Origin: Planctomycetota bacterium
GTDB lineage: Bacteria; Planctomycetota; Planctomycetia; Isosphaerales; Isosphaeraceae
Length of the DNA: 64,000 nucleotides
Direction: 5' to 3'
NCBI GenBank assembly: GCA_021791715.1
Contig: JAJYWB010000004.1
Location: forward strand, 62,001 to 126,000
Shown: piece after piece, positions 27,247 to 35,779 of the stretch
How the letters are laid out: every line of letters starts with the position of its first letter
How positions within the stretch are numbered: position 1 is the stretch's first letter
Program-made: the position numbers and the translations under genes
Notes under the pieces: generated by a model
Databases searched by the model: none
Seen by the model: only the letters and a program-made list of their open reading frames with translations
Told to the model about the DNA's origin: nothing

Positions 27247-29064
27247 ATGAACAACACCCAAGCCCTCCCGAGAACCGATCCGAACAATCCCGACCCCGAT
27301 TCATTACCGATCGCTCGCGTGATCGAAGGGGTCGACAAGCTCGACGATTGGCTTGAGCATCGCGAGATCGTCGTTGAAGAATTGTGTCCCGTCGGGGCGA
27401 TCGAAACCATGTACGCGCAGCGTGCCGCGATCTATTTGTGGCGGCTCGATCGCGTGATCGGGTATGAGGACGCGGCGAAGATCGGCGAAATCGAAGCAGG
27501 ATCGGTGAAAAAGCGTGAGGATTCGCCGCAATCCCGATCGAATCGCGATTCGCCCGATCGGTCAAAGCTTCAAACGATCATCAAGTATGAGGCGCATCTC
27601 CACCGTTGTTTGGCAGGCACAATGGCGGAATTGCGTCGGTTGCAAAAGGATCGCCGGCAAGGATTGCGCTTCGTGAATCCGGAAGGGCGAGGCGCCGACC
27701 GAGCCGGCGTTTGTCAAAATGTATTGATTGAAAAAGGCTCACCAGGAGGTTCGCCCTCCCACAAGAGTTCGCCGATGCAAAAGTTGTCGCCGACGCAAAC
27801 TGAGTCGCCGACGCGATTGGATTCGAGCGCGGCGGATCAAAAGAATCGAAAAGACGGCTCACCAGGAGGTTCGCCCTCCCAGACCGGTTCGCCGTCACAA
27901 AAGTGTTCGCCCAAACGGACGAGCACGGGCGCTGAAATGTCGATCGCGGGAGGGCGAGGCGCCGACCGAGCCGGCGTTTGTCAACATCAACAAATAAAAG
28001 ACGGCTCACCAGGAGTTTCGCCCTCCCACAAGAGTTCGCCGATGCAAACGGCGTCGCCGATGGGATTGGATTCGACCGCGGCGGATCAAAAGAATCGAAA
28101 AGACGGCTCACCAGGAGGTTCGCCCTCCCAGACCGGTTCGCCCTCCCACAAGAGTTCGCCCTTACGCCAGATGACCGGCGCTGAATCGTTGATTCCGGGA
28201 GGGCGAGGCGCCGACCGAGCCGGCGTATATCAAAATCAAGAAGAAGAAGACGGCTCACACGGAGGATCGCCCTCCCACAAGAGTTCGCCGATGCAAACGG
28301 AGTCGCCGATGCAAACTGAGTCGCCGACGCAAGCTGAGTCGCCGACGCGATTGGATTCGAGCGCGGCGGATCAAAAGAATCGAAAAGACGGCTCACCAGG
28401 AGGTTCGCCCTCCCAGACCGGTTCGCCATCACAAAAGTGTTCGCCCAAACGGACGAGCACGGGCGCTGAAATGTCGATCGCGGGAGGGCGAGGCGCCGAC
28501 CGAGCCGGCGTATATCAAAATCAAGAAGAAGAAGACGGCTCACACGGAGGGTCGACCTCCCACAAGAGTTCGCCGATGCAAATGGAGTCGCCGATGCGAT
28601 TGGACTCGAGCGCGGCGGATCAAAAGAATCGAAAAGCCGGCTCACCAGGAGGTTCGCCCTCCCAGACCGGTTCGCCCTCCCACAAGAGTTCGCCCAAACG
28701 GACGAGCACGGGCGCTGAAATGTCGATCGCGGGAGGGCGAGGCGCCGACCGAGCCGGCGTTTGTCAACATCAACAAATAAAAGACGGCTCACCAGGAGTT
28801 TCGCCCTCCCAGGCCGGTTCGCCCGTCCAGCAGAGGTCGACGTTGCAAATGGAGTCGCCGATGCGAACACGATCGGGAAAACACAGGAATTCGGCCACCC
28901 GGAAGCACGTTTCGTCGCAACACGATGCGCCGATTCCAAAAACGCCGCCGCTCCTCGCGTCAATCACCAATCGTCGTCGACTCGAAGAATACACCCTCGG
29001 CGAAATCTTCGAACCGAGGTCAATATCCTCAACGCTCAACTTTGCGATGATTCCAAGCAAATGA
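27247..29064 (+). CDS. Repeat-expanded protein with a short conserved N-terminal helical domain
   Basis: 605 residues. Residues 1-140 look like a genuine small domain: LEHREIVVEELCPVG, a Glu/Arg-rich helix, and KLQTIIKYEAHLHRCLAGT then MAELRRLQKDRRQG, the pattern of a helical protein common in planctomycete genomes as I remember it. Residues 145-560 are made of GRGADRAGV blocks and Ser/Pro-rich GSPGGSPS...SSPMQ blocks. These are encoded by a nucleotide repeat that also occurs outside genes at 47.6-47.9 kb, so the C-terminal part is probably repeat DNA read through in frame. The last 50 residues (PPLLASITNRRRLEEYTLGE) look unique again. No signal peptide. The N-terminal domain alone may be the working protein. 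Confidence 0.62.
   Translation: MNNTQALPRTDPNNPDPDSLPIARVIEGVDKLDDWLEHREIVVEELCPVGAIETMYAQRAAIYLWRLDRVIGYEDAAKIGEIEAGSVKKREDSPQSRSNRDSPDRSKLQTIIKYEAHLHRCLAGTMAELRRLQKDRRQGLRFVNPEGRGADRAGVCQNVLIEKGSPGGSPSHKSSPMQKLSPTQTESPTRLDSSAADQKNRKDGSPGGSPSQTGSPSQKCSPKRTSTGAEMSIAGGRGADRAGVCQHQQIKDGSPGVSPSHKSSPMQTASPMGLDSTAADQKNRKDGSPGGSPSQTGSPSHKSSPLRQMTGAESLIPGGRGADRAGVYQNQEEEDGSHGGSPSHKSSPMQTESPMQTESPTQAESPTRLDSSAADQKNRKDGSPGGSPSQTGSPSQKCSPKRTSTGAEMSIAGGRGADRAGVYQNQEEEDGSHGGSTSHKSSPMQMESPMRLDSSAADQKNRKAGSPGGSPSQTGSPSHKSSPKRTSTGAEMSIAGGRGADRAGVCQHQQIKDGSPGVSPSQAGSPVQQRSTLQMESPMRTRSGKHRNSATRKHVSSQHDAPIPKTPPLLASITNRRRLEEYTLGEIFEPRSISSTLNFAMIPSK
27684..28830. repeat. Cluster of dispersed planctomycete-type repeat elements
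   Basis: Two alternating units. Unit A, about 25 bases, begins GGCTCACCAGGAGGTTCGCC and continues CTCCC; copies start near 27736, 27856, 28105, 28389 and 28639, with variants at 28003, 28250, 28540 and 28784. Unit B, GGCGAGGCGCCGACCGAGCC followed by GGCG, occurs about five times near 27690, 27955, 28203, 28494 and 28738, at spacings of roughly 240-295 bases. Smaller TCGCCGATGCAAA-type units fill the gaps. In another plus-strand frame unit B reads REGEAPTEPA, a signature I associate with dispersed repeats in planctomycete genomes. Confidence 0.85.
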
Positions 29065-29558
29065 AGATCGCTTAAACCGATTATCGCCGATTAAACGCGA
29101 CAAACCCCGGCGAGCGAGAGTTTGATCCGGGACGCTCTTTGACAATTCGGTTTCGGTACAGGAGGTATCATCCCCCGACGGTCTCGCGTCCGTCCCGGTT
29201 CGTCGTACGTCTTAAAAACGTGAATATACGCTTTTAGGAAATACGCCGAACCGGGCGACGCGGAATCGTGATGATATTTTGCGATGAGCCCGCGCCTCTC
29301 AAAAATCGGGCGGCACTCAACCCGCGCCTCTCAAAAATCGGGCGGATCTCAATCCGCGCCTTTCATAAGATCGAGCGGCTCTCAACCCGCTCCGGTCTCA
29401 ATCCGCGTTCCTTTCGGTCGTTCTTGCGGATTTTCCATCGAAAGCCGATCGCTAAAAGGCGATTCGCCAGGCGATTGACCCGAGATGCGCCGATCGTCGA
29501 TAATATCAGACGGTTGTCTAGGAAATATCGTTTCGGGTGGGAAGCGGGGGATCGACCG
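29065..29558. other. Intergenic stretch with an imperfect tandem repeat
   Basis: 494 bases between the repeat-expanded gene and the next signal peptide start. It contains a TTGACA at 29139-29144 without a matching -10 at normal spacing, and the tandem repeat listed separately. A frame continuous with the next gene crosses it from 29268 but encodes Arg/Pro-rich repeat residues, so I treat it as non-coding. Confidence 0.5.
29289..29407. repeat. Imperfect 32-33 bp tandem repeat
   Basis: Units at 29289-29320 and 29321-29352 differ at a few bases (CCCGCGCCTCTCAAAAATCG core). A third, more diverged unit lies at 29353-29385, with a truncated fourth after it. Confidence 0.8.
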
Positions 29559-30866
29559 ATGAGACGAGCGTTTCGCGGATTCGTTATCGGGTTTTTCGGC
29601 TTTGTGGGATTCGTCCTCGTTGGATCGACCGATTTGAAGGCTCAAGCGGTTGAAGACGGCGTTTCGGCGGCGCTTAAGGATCGTGTCGGGTCGCTTGTCG
29701 ATCGGCTTGATTCGAAAATCGCCAAGGAACGCGACGACGCCGAGAAGTCGCTGATCGAGCTTGGGCCGAGGATTCTGCCGCTTTTGCCCGAGTCGACGCG
29801 ATCGGCTGAGCGCGATCAAAGGCTCGAGCGGATTCGGTCGACGCTTCGCGAATCGAACGAGACGGCGAGTTTGGCCGCGGCCAAAGTGACGATCGTAAGA
29901 AAAGGGATCCGTTTATCGGAAGTGATTCGCGAGCTTCAGAAACAGTCGAACAATACGATCACCGACCTACGCGAACAGATGGGCGAGGAGGCGACGAATC
30001 CGTCGGTTGATCTGGATATCAAAGAGACGCCGTTTTTGGAGGCGCTCGATCGCGTCGCCGAGATCGCCAAGGTTTCGTTCAACTTTCATACCGGCGACGG
30101 ATCGATCGGGTTGACGGGCGCCGCTCCGGTGAAAAGTAAGTTCACGGCTTATAGCGGGCCGTTTCGTGTCGTTCTTAATCAATTCACGTCGATGCGCGAT
30201 TATGTGACGGATACAAGTTCGTCGAACGCGGTTTTCGAGGTCGTTTGGGAGCCGAGAATTCGACCGATGTTGATGAGGTTGAAGGGAGAGGACGTTAAGG
30301 TTTTGGACGATACGGGTAAGGCGGTTGAGGCGAGGATCATGAAGGAATCGGACGAGACGGTTCTTCGTCCCGAGAATCCCGCGGCCGAGGTGAATATCGC
30401 TTTAAATCTCCCCGATCGATCGGCGAAGACGCTGAAATCGATGCGAGTGAAAACCGAGGTGACGATTCCCGCGGCGCTCAAGACGTTTCGATTCGACGAT
30501 CTGACGGCACGGAAGGTGAAGCATAAACAGGGTGATATCGAGGTGATTCTGGAATCGACCGAGGTCGACGAGCAGGTTTGGAAGATCGGCGTGACGGTCG
30601 TTTTTCCGGGCGAGGGACCCGCGTTCGAGAGTTATCGGCAGGGGTTGTTCAACAACCGGATCTGGTTGCAAAAGCCCGACGGATCAAAGTTTGAGCACAA
30701 CGGAGGATTTAACAACACCGCGTCCGACGGCGGCAGGCTCGGCTTCGAGTATCTGTTCGTCGAGGCGCCGGGGAAACCCTCGGATTACACGCTCGTTTAC
30801 GAAACGCCGAGCAAGGTGCTGACGATTCCCCTCGAATTCGAGTTCAAGGACGTGACGCTGCCTTGA
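29559..30866 (+). CDS. Exported protein with secretin/STN-like domain
   Basis: 435 residues from the ATG at 29559, where a signal peptide starts (MRRAFRGFVIGFFGFVGFVL, cleaved near KAQA). The longer frame from 29268 covers the tandem repeat and is rejected. Residues 30-100 are charged and helical with a HEAT-like feel (DDAEKSLIELGPRILPLLPE). Residues 105-190 follow the STN pattern: GIRLSEVIRELQKQS, VDLDIKETPFLEALDRVAEI and then VSFNFHTGDGSIGLTG. The C-terminal half is beta-rich and not recognised. Likely periplasmic; STN-type domains mediate contacts in outer-membrane secretion or transport systems, but no partner genes are here. Convergent with the NtrC-type regulator. Confidence 0.7.
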   Translation: MRRAFRGFVIGFFGFVGFVLVGSTDLKAQAVEDGVSAALKDRVGSLVDRLDSKIAKERDDAEKSLIELGPRILPLLPESTRSAERDQRLERIRSTLRESNETASLAAAKVTIVRKGIRLSEVIRELQKQSNNTITDLREQMGEEATNPSVDLDIKETPFLEALDRVAEIAKVSFNFHTGDGSIGLTGAAPVKSKFTAYSGPFRVVLNQFTSMRDYVTDTSSSNAVFEVVWEPRIRPMLMRLKGEDVKVLDDTGKAVEARIMKESDETVLRPENPAAEVNIALNLPDRSAKTLKSMRVKTEVTIPAALKTFRFDDLTARKVKHKQGDIEVILESTEVDEQVWKIGVTVVFPGEGPAFESYRQGLFNNRIWLQKPDGSKFEHNGGFNNTASDGGRLGFEYLFVEAPGKPSDYTLVYETPSKVLTIPLEFEFKDVTLP

Positions 30867-30914
30867 TTTTTAAGATATTATGATGCGAGCGACTGAGAAC
30901 ATCATTGATTAAGG

Positions 30915-32336
30915 CTAAGAGTTTCGAACGGCGCGGCGGGTGCGGCGGTATTGCGCGGCGTCGACGCCGAGCTTGGCGATTTTGCGTGTGAGGCCGAGCC
31001 TCGACATGCCGCTGTGTTTGGCGCAGCGGGCGATGTTGCCGCGGTATTTTTCGAGCAGTTTTTCGAAATAATCGCGTTCGACTCGTTCGATGAGTTCGGC
31101 GGTGATCTCGGTGAGTTTGCGATCGATATCGATCAAAGGGATTTCGGCGCGGCGGTTGGTGAGTTTGGGAACGACGGTCGGCGGGAGCGAATCGCGATTG
31201 AGGACCGCGGTTTGAGACATCGCCGCGGCGGATTTGATCGCGTTTTCGAGCTCTCGGACGTTGCCTGGCCAGGGGTGAGCGAGTAGGTCGCGCATCGCCT
31301 CGGGGTCGATTTCGCGCGCGAACCGGCCCGCGGGATCGGCGTGGAGCTTCAAAAAATGCATCGCCAAAAGCGGGATATCCTCGACCCGTTCGCGGAGCGG
31401 GGGAAGATCGACGCGAATCACGTTGATACGATGATACAGATCGGCGCGGAATCGGCCGTTGCGAACCTCGTCCTCGAGCCGTTTGTTCGTCGCGGCGATA
31501 ATTCGAATATCCACATGAACAGGATCGTTACCGCCGACACGAGTGAACGATCGGTTTTGTAAAACGCGGAGGAGTTTGGCCTGGAGGTTGAGCGAAACCT
31601 CGCCGATTTCGTCGAGGAAGATCGTTCCGCCGTGCGCGAGTTCGAAGCGGCCGATTTTGCGGCGTTCGGCGCCGGTGAAGGCGCCTTTTTCGTGGCCGAA
31701 CATTTCGCTTTCGAGCAACGATTCGGCGGGCGCGGCGCAGTTGAGCGCGACGAGGGGGCGATCGCGTCGGTTGCTGGTTTCGTGGAGCGCGCGGGCTGCG
31801 AGTTCCTTGCCGGTTCCGGTTTCTCCGTGGATCAGAACGGTTGAACCGAGGGGTCCGACCTGTTCGATCAGGTCGAAGACGCGGCGCATTTTTGGGCTTT
31901 TGGAGACGAGGTTGTAGAAGCTATCGTTCGAGCGGATGCGGCGTCGCAACGTTTCCATCTCGTCCGAGAGGAGTCTGCGATCGAGAACGCGTGAGACGAC
32001 GACGCGGAGCTGATCGATATCGAACGGTTTGGTGAGGAAATCGTCGGCGCCGGCTCGCATTGCGTCGACGGCGACTTGTATGTCTCCGTGTCCGGTCAAT
32101 ACGATCACGCCGAGCGGGATCTTCTCGGTTCGGAGGGTTTGCAAGAGTTCGATCCCGTTCATCCCCGGCATTTTGATGTCGGTGATCAAGAGTCCGAACG
32201 GTTCGGTACGTAACGCGGCGATCGCCGACAGCCCGTCGTCCCTGGTTTCGACCTCGTACCCGTCGCGCTCCAAAATGAACTTGATATGTTCGCTTAAAAG
32301 CGGCATGTCGTCGGCGACGAGGATGCGTCTTTTCAT
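30915..32336 (-). CDS. NtrC-family sigma-54-dependent response regulator
   Basis: 473 residues with the full three-domain plan. The receiver domain (1-120) has the phospho-acceptor Asp53 in LLITDIKMPG, acidic DD at 9-10 and Lys in FLTKPFD. The AAA+ domain (about 145-370) has Walker A GETGTGKE, the sigma-54 contact loop GAFTGA, GGTIFLDEIGE and an arginine-finger region. The C-terminal Fis-type helix-turn-helix is in IARCAKHSGMSRLGLTRKIA. It activates sigma-54 promoters when phosphorylated. No histidine kinase or sigma-54 gene is next to it, so its cognate sensor is elsewhere. ATG start at 32336, with a GGAGGAA site close upstream (minus strand). Confidence 0.96.
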   Translation of the reverse strand: MKRRILVADDMPLLSEHIKFILERDGYEVETRDDGLSAIAALRTEPFGLLITDIKMPGMNGIELLQTLRTEKIPLGVIVLTGHGDIQVAVDAMRAGADDFLTKPFDIDQLRVVVSRVLDRRLLSDEMETLRRRIRSNDSFYNLVSKSPKMRRVFDLIEQVGPLGSTVLIHGETGTGKELAARALHETSNRRDRPLVALNCAAPAESLLESEMFGHEKGAFTGAERRKIGRFELAHGGTIFLDEIGEVSLNLQAKLLRVLQNRSFTRVGGNDPVHVDIRIIAATNKRLEDEVRNGRFRADLYHRINVIRVDLPPLRERVEDIPLLAMHFLKLHADPAGRFAREIDPEAMRDLLAHPWPGNVRELENAIKSAAAMSQTAVLNRDSLPPTVVPKLTNRRAEIPLIDIDRKLTEITAELIERVERDYFEKLLEKYRGNIARCAKHSGMSRLGLTRKIAKLGVDAAQYRRTRRAVRNS

Positions 32337-32548
32337 CGGTTCCTCCTTGGATGCGATCTTGGGCCGATCCTTGGTTCGCCGCGGGATCGACCGACGCTTT
32401 CGCGTCGTCGGCCGATCGTTGGTGATTCGCGGTCGATTTCGATTGTTCGTGTCGTTCGTCGATTTTGATCGCTCGCCTCAGGAACTTTCAGGGTTCGGCG
32501 GACTTCGAGCCGATCGAGTTCATCCGGGAATGAGTCGGCAGGGATTTG

Positions 32549-32632
32549 CCGGCTCAAAGGGAACGCGTTCAAGCCGGTTTGTTTCAGCCGGCTGATTGAA
32601 AGCGCGCCTTAGCCGGTCTGGTTCGACCGGCT
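32549..32632. repeat. Alternating CCGGCT/AGCCGG palindromic motifs
   Basis: CCGGCT or AGCCGG occurs at 32549, 32572, 32588, 32611 and 32627, giving two tandem hairpins (32572-32593 and 32611-32632) with loops of about 10 bases and near-identical flanks ending CCGGCTGATT. The block lies between two minus-strand genes and could end transcription of the upstream one or act as a REP-like element. Confidence 0.65.
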
Positions 32633-32645
32633 GATTATGAAGTTC

Positions 32646-33896
32646 TCATTTCGACCGCGGTTTTTCAAGCGGAGAGCTCGCCGAGGTCGGTTTTTTCGGC
32701 TCGACGGGTTTGTGTTTAATGATCCCTTTGTTTGTTAGAGCGTCGATGTTGACGGGAGCGATGAACGGCATCGCGGTTTTTCGTCGACCTCCCTGAAGCG
32801 TCACCTCGATCGGCTTGATGTGTCTGGGATCGATCGAATAAACCTTTCGCACTTCGTTGGCGGCGCCCTCGTGGAGGATCGTTTCGAGTTGGATATCCGA
32901 CGCGGGGTTCTTTTTCGCGTCGTTGACGACGATATCGATCCGGATCGTATAAACGCCGTCGAATCCGCGTGGGCAAACGTAAACTTCCTCGGGATGTTTG
33001 CCGTAGCCGTTTTTGATCATGGCGCCGCCGAAGACGGTGCGAGGGGTCATGTAGCAAGCGGTGGCGCCCAACGGCTCGTCGATCAGAAGATCGAGATCGG
33101 CGTATCCTTTCCAGGTCAACCGGACGACGAGATCGCGAATCAGCGATTCTTTGAGACGATCGAGCAGAACGTTCGCCTCTTTCTCGTCGTGCTGAACTTT
33201 GAGGTTTTCGGCGAGTTCCTCGACGGCTGTACGGGCGCGTTTGCGCACTTCGTCGTCGATTCCCATCCATCCGAGCGAGAGCAAACGATCGACGTTCCAC
33301 GCCATGAAATCGGCGTCGCGCCTTCGCTTTGCGAGTTCGATACCCATCAACAACGGCTCGCCTCGATGAGGTACTTTATCGGCGACTTTTTTGATGATCT
33401 CCGAGATCGCGACCTCTCGGCCGGGAGGGCCCGCGAGATCGCCGTAATTCCGCAACATCAATAAATCCACGACGCTCAACATCGCGTTGGGATCTTCGCG
33501 CCTGAGCGATAAATCCGCGGCCCAATCGAGCGATTCCTTCACCTCGCTCCGCGGCCCCTGATTGAATTCAATCGCCACCGCGAGTTGCTCGTACATCCAG
33601 GGCTCGGCGAATTTTCCATGAAAAGTTAGGTATGCTTTGATAATTCCTTCGATTTCGGCGTATTCGGCGGTCGGTTTTTTTTCACCGTTTTTTTTCGCCT
33701 CTTCGATCGCTCGGCGCCAATCCGAGAGGGTTTCGAGGAGCATGCGGGGCGAATCTTTATGAGTTCGGTAGTATTCGCTCCATCTTGTGAAGGCGTCGCG
33801 CGCCGTACGCGTGGGGGTACGAACCGCGGATTTGAGCGATTCAAACGGGACGACCTTGATCGATTTAGCCGCGGGGGTGGGAACGGGCTTTTTCAA
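32646..33896 (-). CDS. Large unrecognised planctomycete-type protein
   Basis: About 416 residues from a TTG at 33896. The frame stays open upstream to 34023 without an ATG or GTG, so the real start is uncertain. N-terminus is Lys/Pro-rich. Residues 40-260 are helical and repeat-like (LLETLSDWRRAIEEAKKNGE, WMYEQLAVAIEFNQGP, LSVVDLLMLRNYGDL), suggesting TPR-like packing. Residues 260-390 are beta-rich: VRLTWKGYADLDLLIDEPLG, ACYMTPRTVFGGAM and CPRGFDGVYTIRIDIV. The DLDLLIDEP...G context resembles the DUF2135/YfaP-like beta-sandwich found in exported proteins (tentative). It ends 110 bases downstream of the Gly/Met-rich gene's stop, on the same strand, so the two may be co-transcribed. Confidence 0.72.
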   Translation of the reverse strand: MKKPVPTPAAKSIKVVPFESLKSAVRTPTRTARDAFTRWSEYYRTHKDSPRMLLETLSDWRRAIEEAKKNGEKKPTAEYAEIEGIIKAYLTFHGKFAEPWMYEQLAVAIEFNQGPRSEVKESLDWAADLSLRREDPNAMLSVVDLLMLRNYGDLAGPPGREVAISEIIKKVADKVPHRGEPLLMGIELAKRRRDADFMAWNVDRLLSLGWMGIDDEVRKRARTAVEELAENLKVQHDEKEANVLLDRLKESLIRDLVVRLTWKGYADLDLLIDEPLGATACYMTPRTVFGGAMIKNGYGKHPEEVYVCPRGFDGVYTIRIDIVVNDAKKNPASDIQLETILHEGAANEVRKVYSIDPRHIKPIEVTLQGGRRKTAMPFIAPVNIDALTNKGIIKHKPVEPKKPTSASSPLEKPRSK

Positions 33897-34006
33897 GAAA
33901 TTTGAGCGTGAAGATGTGGGAGGGGAAACGAGTTTGGGACCGGGCGCGGGTTGCGCGCCTCGGTCCCCGGGGGATTTTGACGATTTCTCTTCAGAACGGA
34001 GGCCGT

Positions 34007-35779
34007 TCAGAAGTTGTTTTTTTTTACCGAGTAGGCCGATTGGGGATCGACGGCGCCCGAGTTGGAGTCGGAATCGGACGGTGGGATCGACATCATACCC
34101 ATGCCGCCGCCCATCATACCGCCGCCCATACCGCCTCCCATCATACCGCCTCCCATCATACCGCCGCCCATACCGCCCATACCACCGCCCATCATACCGC
34201 CGCCGCCCATACCACCGCCCATACCGCCGCCGCCGCCGCCCATCAGCAACGACAGGGGAATGATCGACAGGTCGGCGACGGGATAAACGCGGATTTCGGT
34301 CGGGGTGTCTTCCGAGTTTTCATATGTGATCGTGAGCAGGCCGTCTTTCACGGTGTAAACAAGCCCAAGCTGCTTAAGCAACAACTTGAGCGTCGTCTTC
34401 AGGGGAACGCCTTCGAGATTGAGAGTCACCGTCGAAGCCATCGTTTTATCGGCTTCGTTAAGCCCGATCGGATCGACATAAATGGGGATGCCGTTGTCGT
34501 TGGGGCCTTTGGTGGCGTTCTTAACGTATTCGAGCACCTCTTCGAGCGGGGTGTCGTTGGGGAACGGCATCGAAACGGGCTCTTTCAGCTTGTCGAGGAT
34601 CGACTGCGTTTTGGGATCGCGATAAAGCAGGTCGACCGCGGCGCCGTACTTTTTCACGCGTTTTTCGGAGATCACGCGGAATTTATCGGCGGGGGGATAT
34701 TCGATCGTGATCGTATCGGGGAAAGGAACCGCGGCGCGATCGACGTCGATCAAAGTCGCCATGAATCGGAATTCTTTCACCTCTTCAAACGCCATCGTTT
34801 GCGCCAGGAACATCTCGCCCTGAGAGACGAACACCCCGGCGCGGGGCGCGAGCGAAAACGGTTCGAGCGCGCGAGCGTTCTGAGCTTGAAGACGCGCCTG
34901 ATAGAACGGATCGATCGCCGCGGCGATATCGCCCAGGCCGCCGTTCAACAAGACGTTAAACTGACCCTGATACATGAGCGCGTCGAATTGCGTCATCAAC
35001 GTGCCCACGGTTTGTTGGTTGAGCATCATCCGGTCGAATTCCTCGACGCGACGTTGAGAGTCGGCGGCGAGTCGCATATCCTCCAGCCTGTCGGCGTCGA
35101 TCCGTTCCTCCTCGCGGAGAGCGAAGGCGTATTGATTCTCGACCTCGCGCAAGAGCGAAGAGCGAACCGATTCGGGAACCTGAGTCGACGATTGAACCAA
35201 CATGCGAGCCAGCCGCAAGGCGCCCAAGGCGGCCTCGGGGTTACGCTCGCGCTCCATCATCTCGCGCGCTCGTCCCATGCGGTTGTGAACATCGTTGGTG
35301 AGCTGTTGAACCGACACCTGTTCCAGTCTCTGCGCTTCCTCGATCGTCGCGAGAGGTTTGGGCGCCTCACCCGCGGGTTTGGCGTCGTCTGCGGGTTTGG
35401 CCGCGGCGTCGTCTGCGGGTTTGGCGGCGGCGTCGTCTGCGGGTTTGGCCGCGGCGTCGTCTGCGGGTTTGGCGGCGGCGTCGTCGGGTTGTGCGTTGTC
35501 TTTACCCGCGGCCTGGAACGCGACGCGTTCGAGAGGGTCTCGCAACGCAGCGAGTTCACGTTTCGCTTCGGTATTGGCGGGATCTCGCTTGAGCGCCGAT
35601 TGATAGAACCGCTTCGCCTCTTCGACCCGCCCCTGGCTCTTCGCCTGACGCGCCAGCCGCACCAGTTGATTCGGAACCGACTCGGGTTCGGCGGAACGCG
35701 CCAACGCCCCCGAAACGAGCAAAGCCCCGCCAAGCGATAACGCCCCGGGGATCCTCCACATCCGCGCGAATCGAATCAT
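34007..35779 (-). CDS. Exported Gly/Met-rich protein with TPR and STN-like domain
   Basis: 590 residues. Signal peptide to about residue 30 (WRIPGALSLGGALLVSGALA). A TPR-like segment (GRVEEAKRFYQSALKRDPAN) precedes four exact DDAAAKPA repeats (about 100-131). A long helical region follows. An STN-like part at about 430-500 reads STVTLNLEGVPLKTTLKLLL then KQLGLVYTVKDGLLTITYEN, as in secretin N-terminal domains. After it comes a tract of about 50 residues of only Gly and Met (510-560), and the tail SAYSVKKNNF. Such architecture is seen in planctomycete exported proteins; it resembles a secretin-related subunit without the secretin barrel. Codons in the Gly/Met tract are GGC/GGT and ATG, so the DNA is a low-complexity CCCAT repeat. 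Confidence 0.8.
   Translation of the reverse strand: MIRFARMWRIPGALSLGGALLVSGALARSAEPESVPNQLVRLARQAKSQGRVEEAKRFYQSALKRDPANTEAKRELAALRDPLERVAFQAAGKDNAQPDDAAAKPADDAAAKPADDAAAKPADDAAAKPADDAKPAGEAPKPLATIEEAQRLEQVSVQQLTNDVHNRMGRAREMMERERNPEAALGALRLARMLVQSSTQVPESVRSSLLREVENQYAFALREEERIDADRLEDMRLAADSQRRVEEFDRMMLNQQTVGTLMTQFDALMYQGQFNVLLNGGLGDIAAAIDPFYQARLQAQNARALEPFSLAPRAGVFVSQGEMFLAQTMAFEEVKEFRFMATLIDVDRAAVPFPDTITIEYPPADKFRVISEKRVKKYGAAVDLLYRDPKTQSILDKLKEPVSMPFPNDTPLEEVLEYVKNATKGPNDNGIPIYVDPIGLNEADKTMASTVTLNLEGVPLKTTLKLLLKQLGLVYTVKDGLLTITYENSEDTPTEIRVYPVADLSIIPLSLLMGGGGGGMGGGMGGGGMMGGGMGGMGGGMMGGGMMGGGMGGGMMGGGMGMMSIPPSDSDSNSGAVDPQSAYSVKKNNF
35385..35490. repeat. 24 bp tandem repeat inside the Gly/Met-rich gene
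   Basis: Four copies of a unit containing GTCGTCTGCGGGTTTGGC, alternating CCGCGGC/GGCGGC ends, encode the DDAAAKPA peptide repeats on the minus strand. Nearly identical units suggest recent slippage. Confidence 0.8.

Noticed and set aside
27581-28963. 460-codon minus-strand frame across the repeat cluster
   Set aside because: Stays open only because the repeats lack stops in several frames; repeated RANLLVSRLF peptides mirror repeat DNA.
32611-32632. GGTTCGACC resembling a tRNA T-arm
   Set aside because: No matching acceptor, anticodon or D-arm around it; it is part of the CCGGCT hairpin repeat.
33902-35740. 612-codon plus-strand frame opposite the Gly/Met-rich gene
   Set aside because: It is the reverse shadow of a gene with signal peptide and clear domains; its translation is His/Arg repeats and antisense of low-complexity codons.
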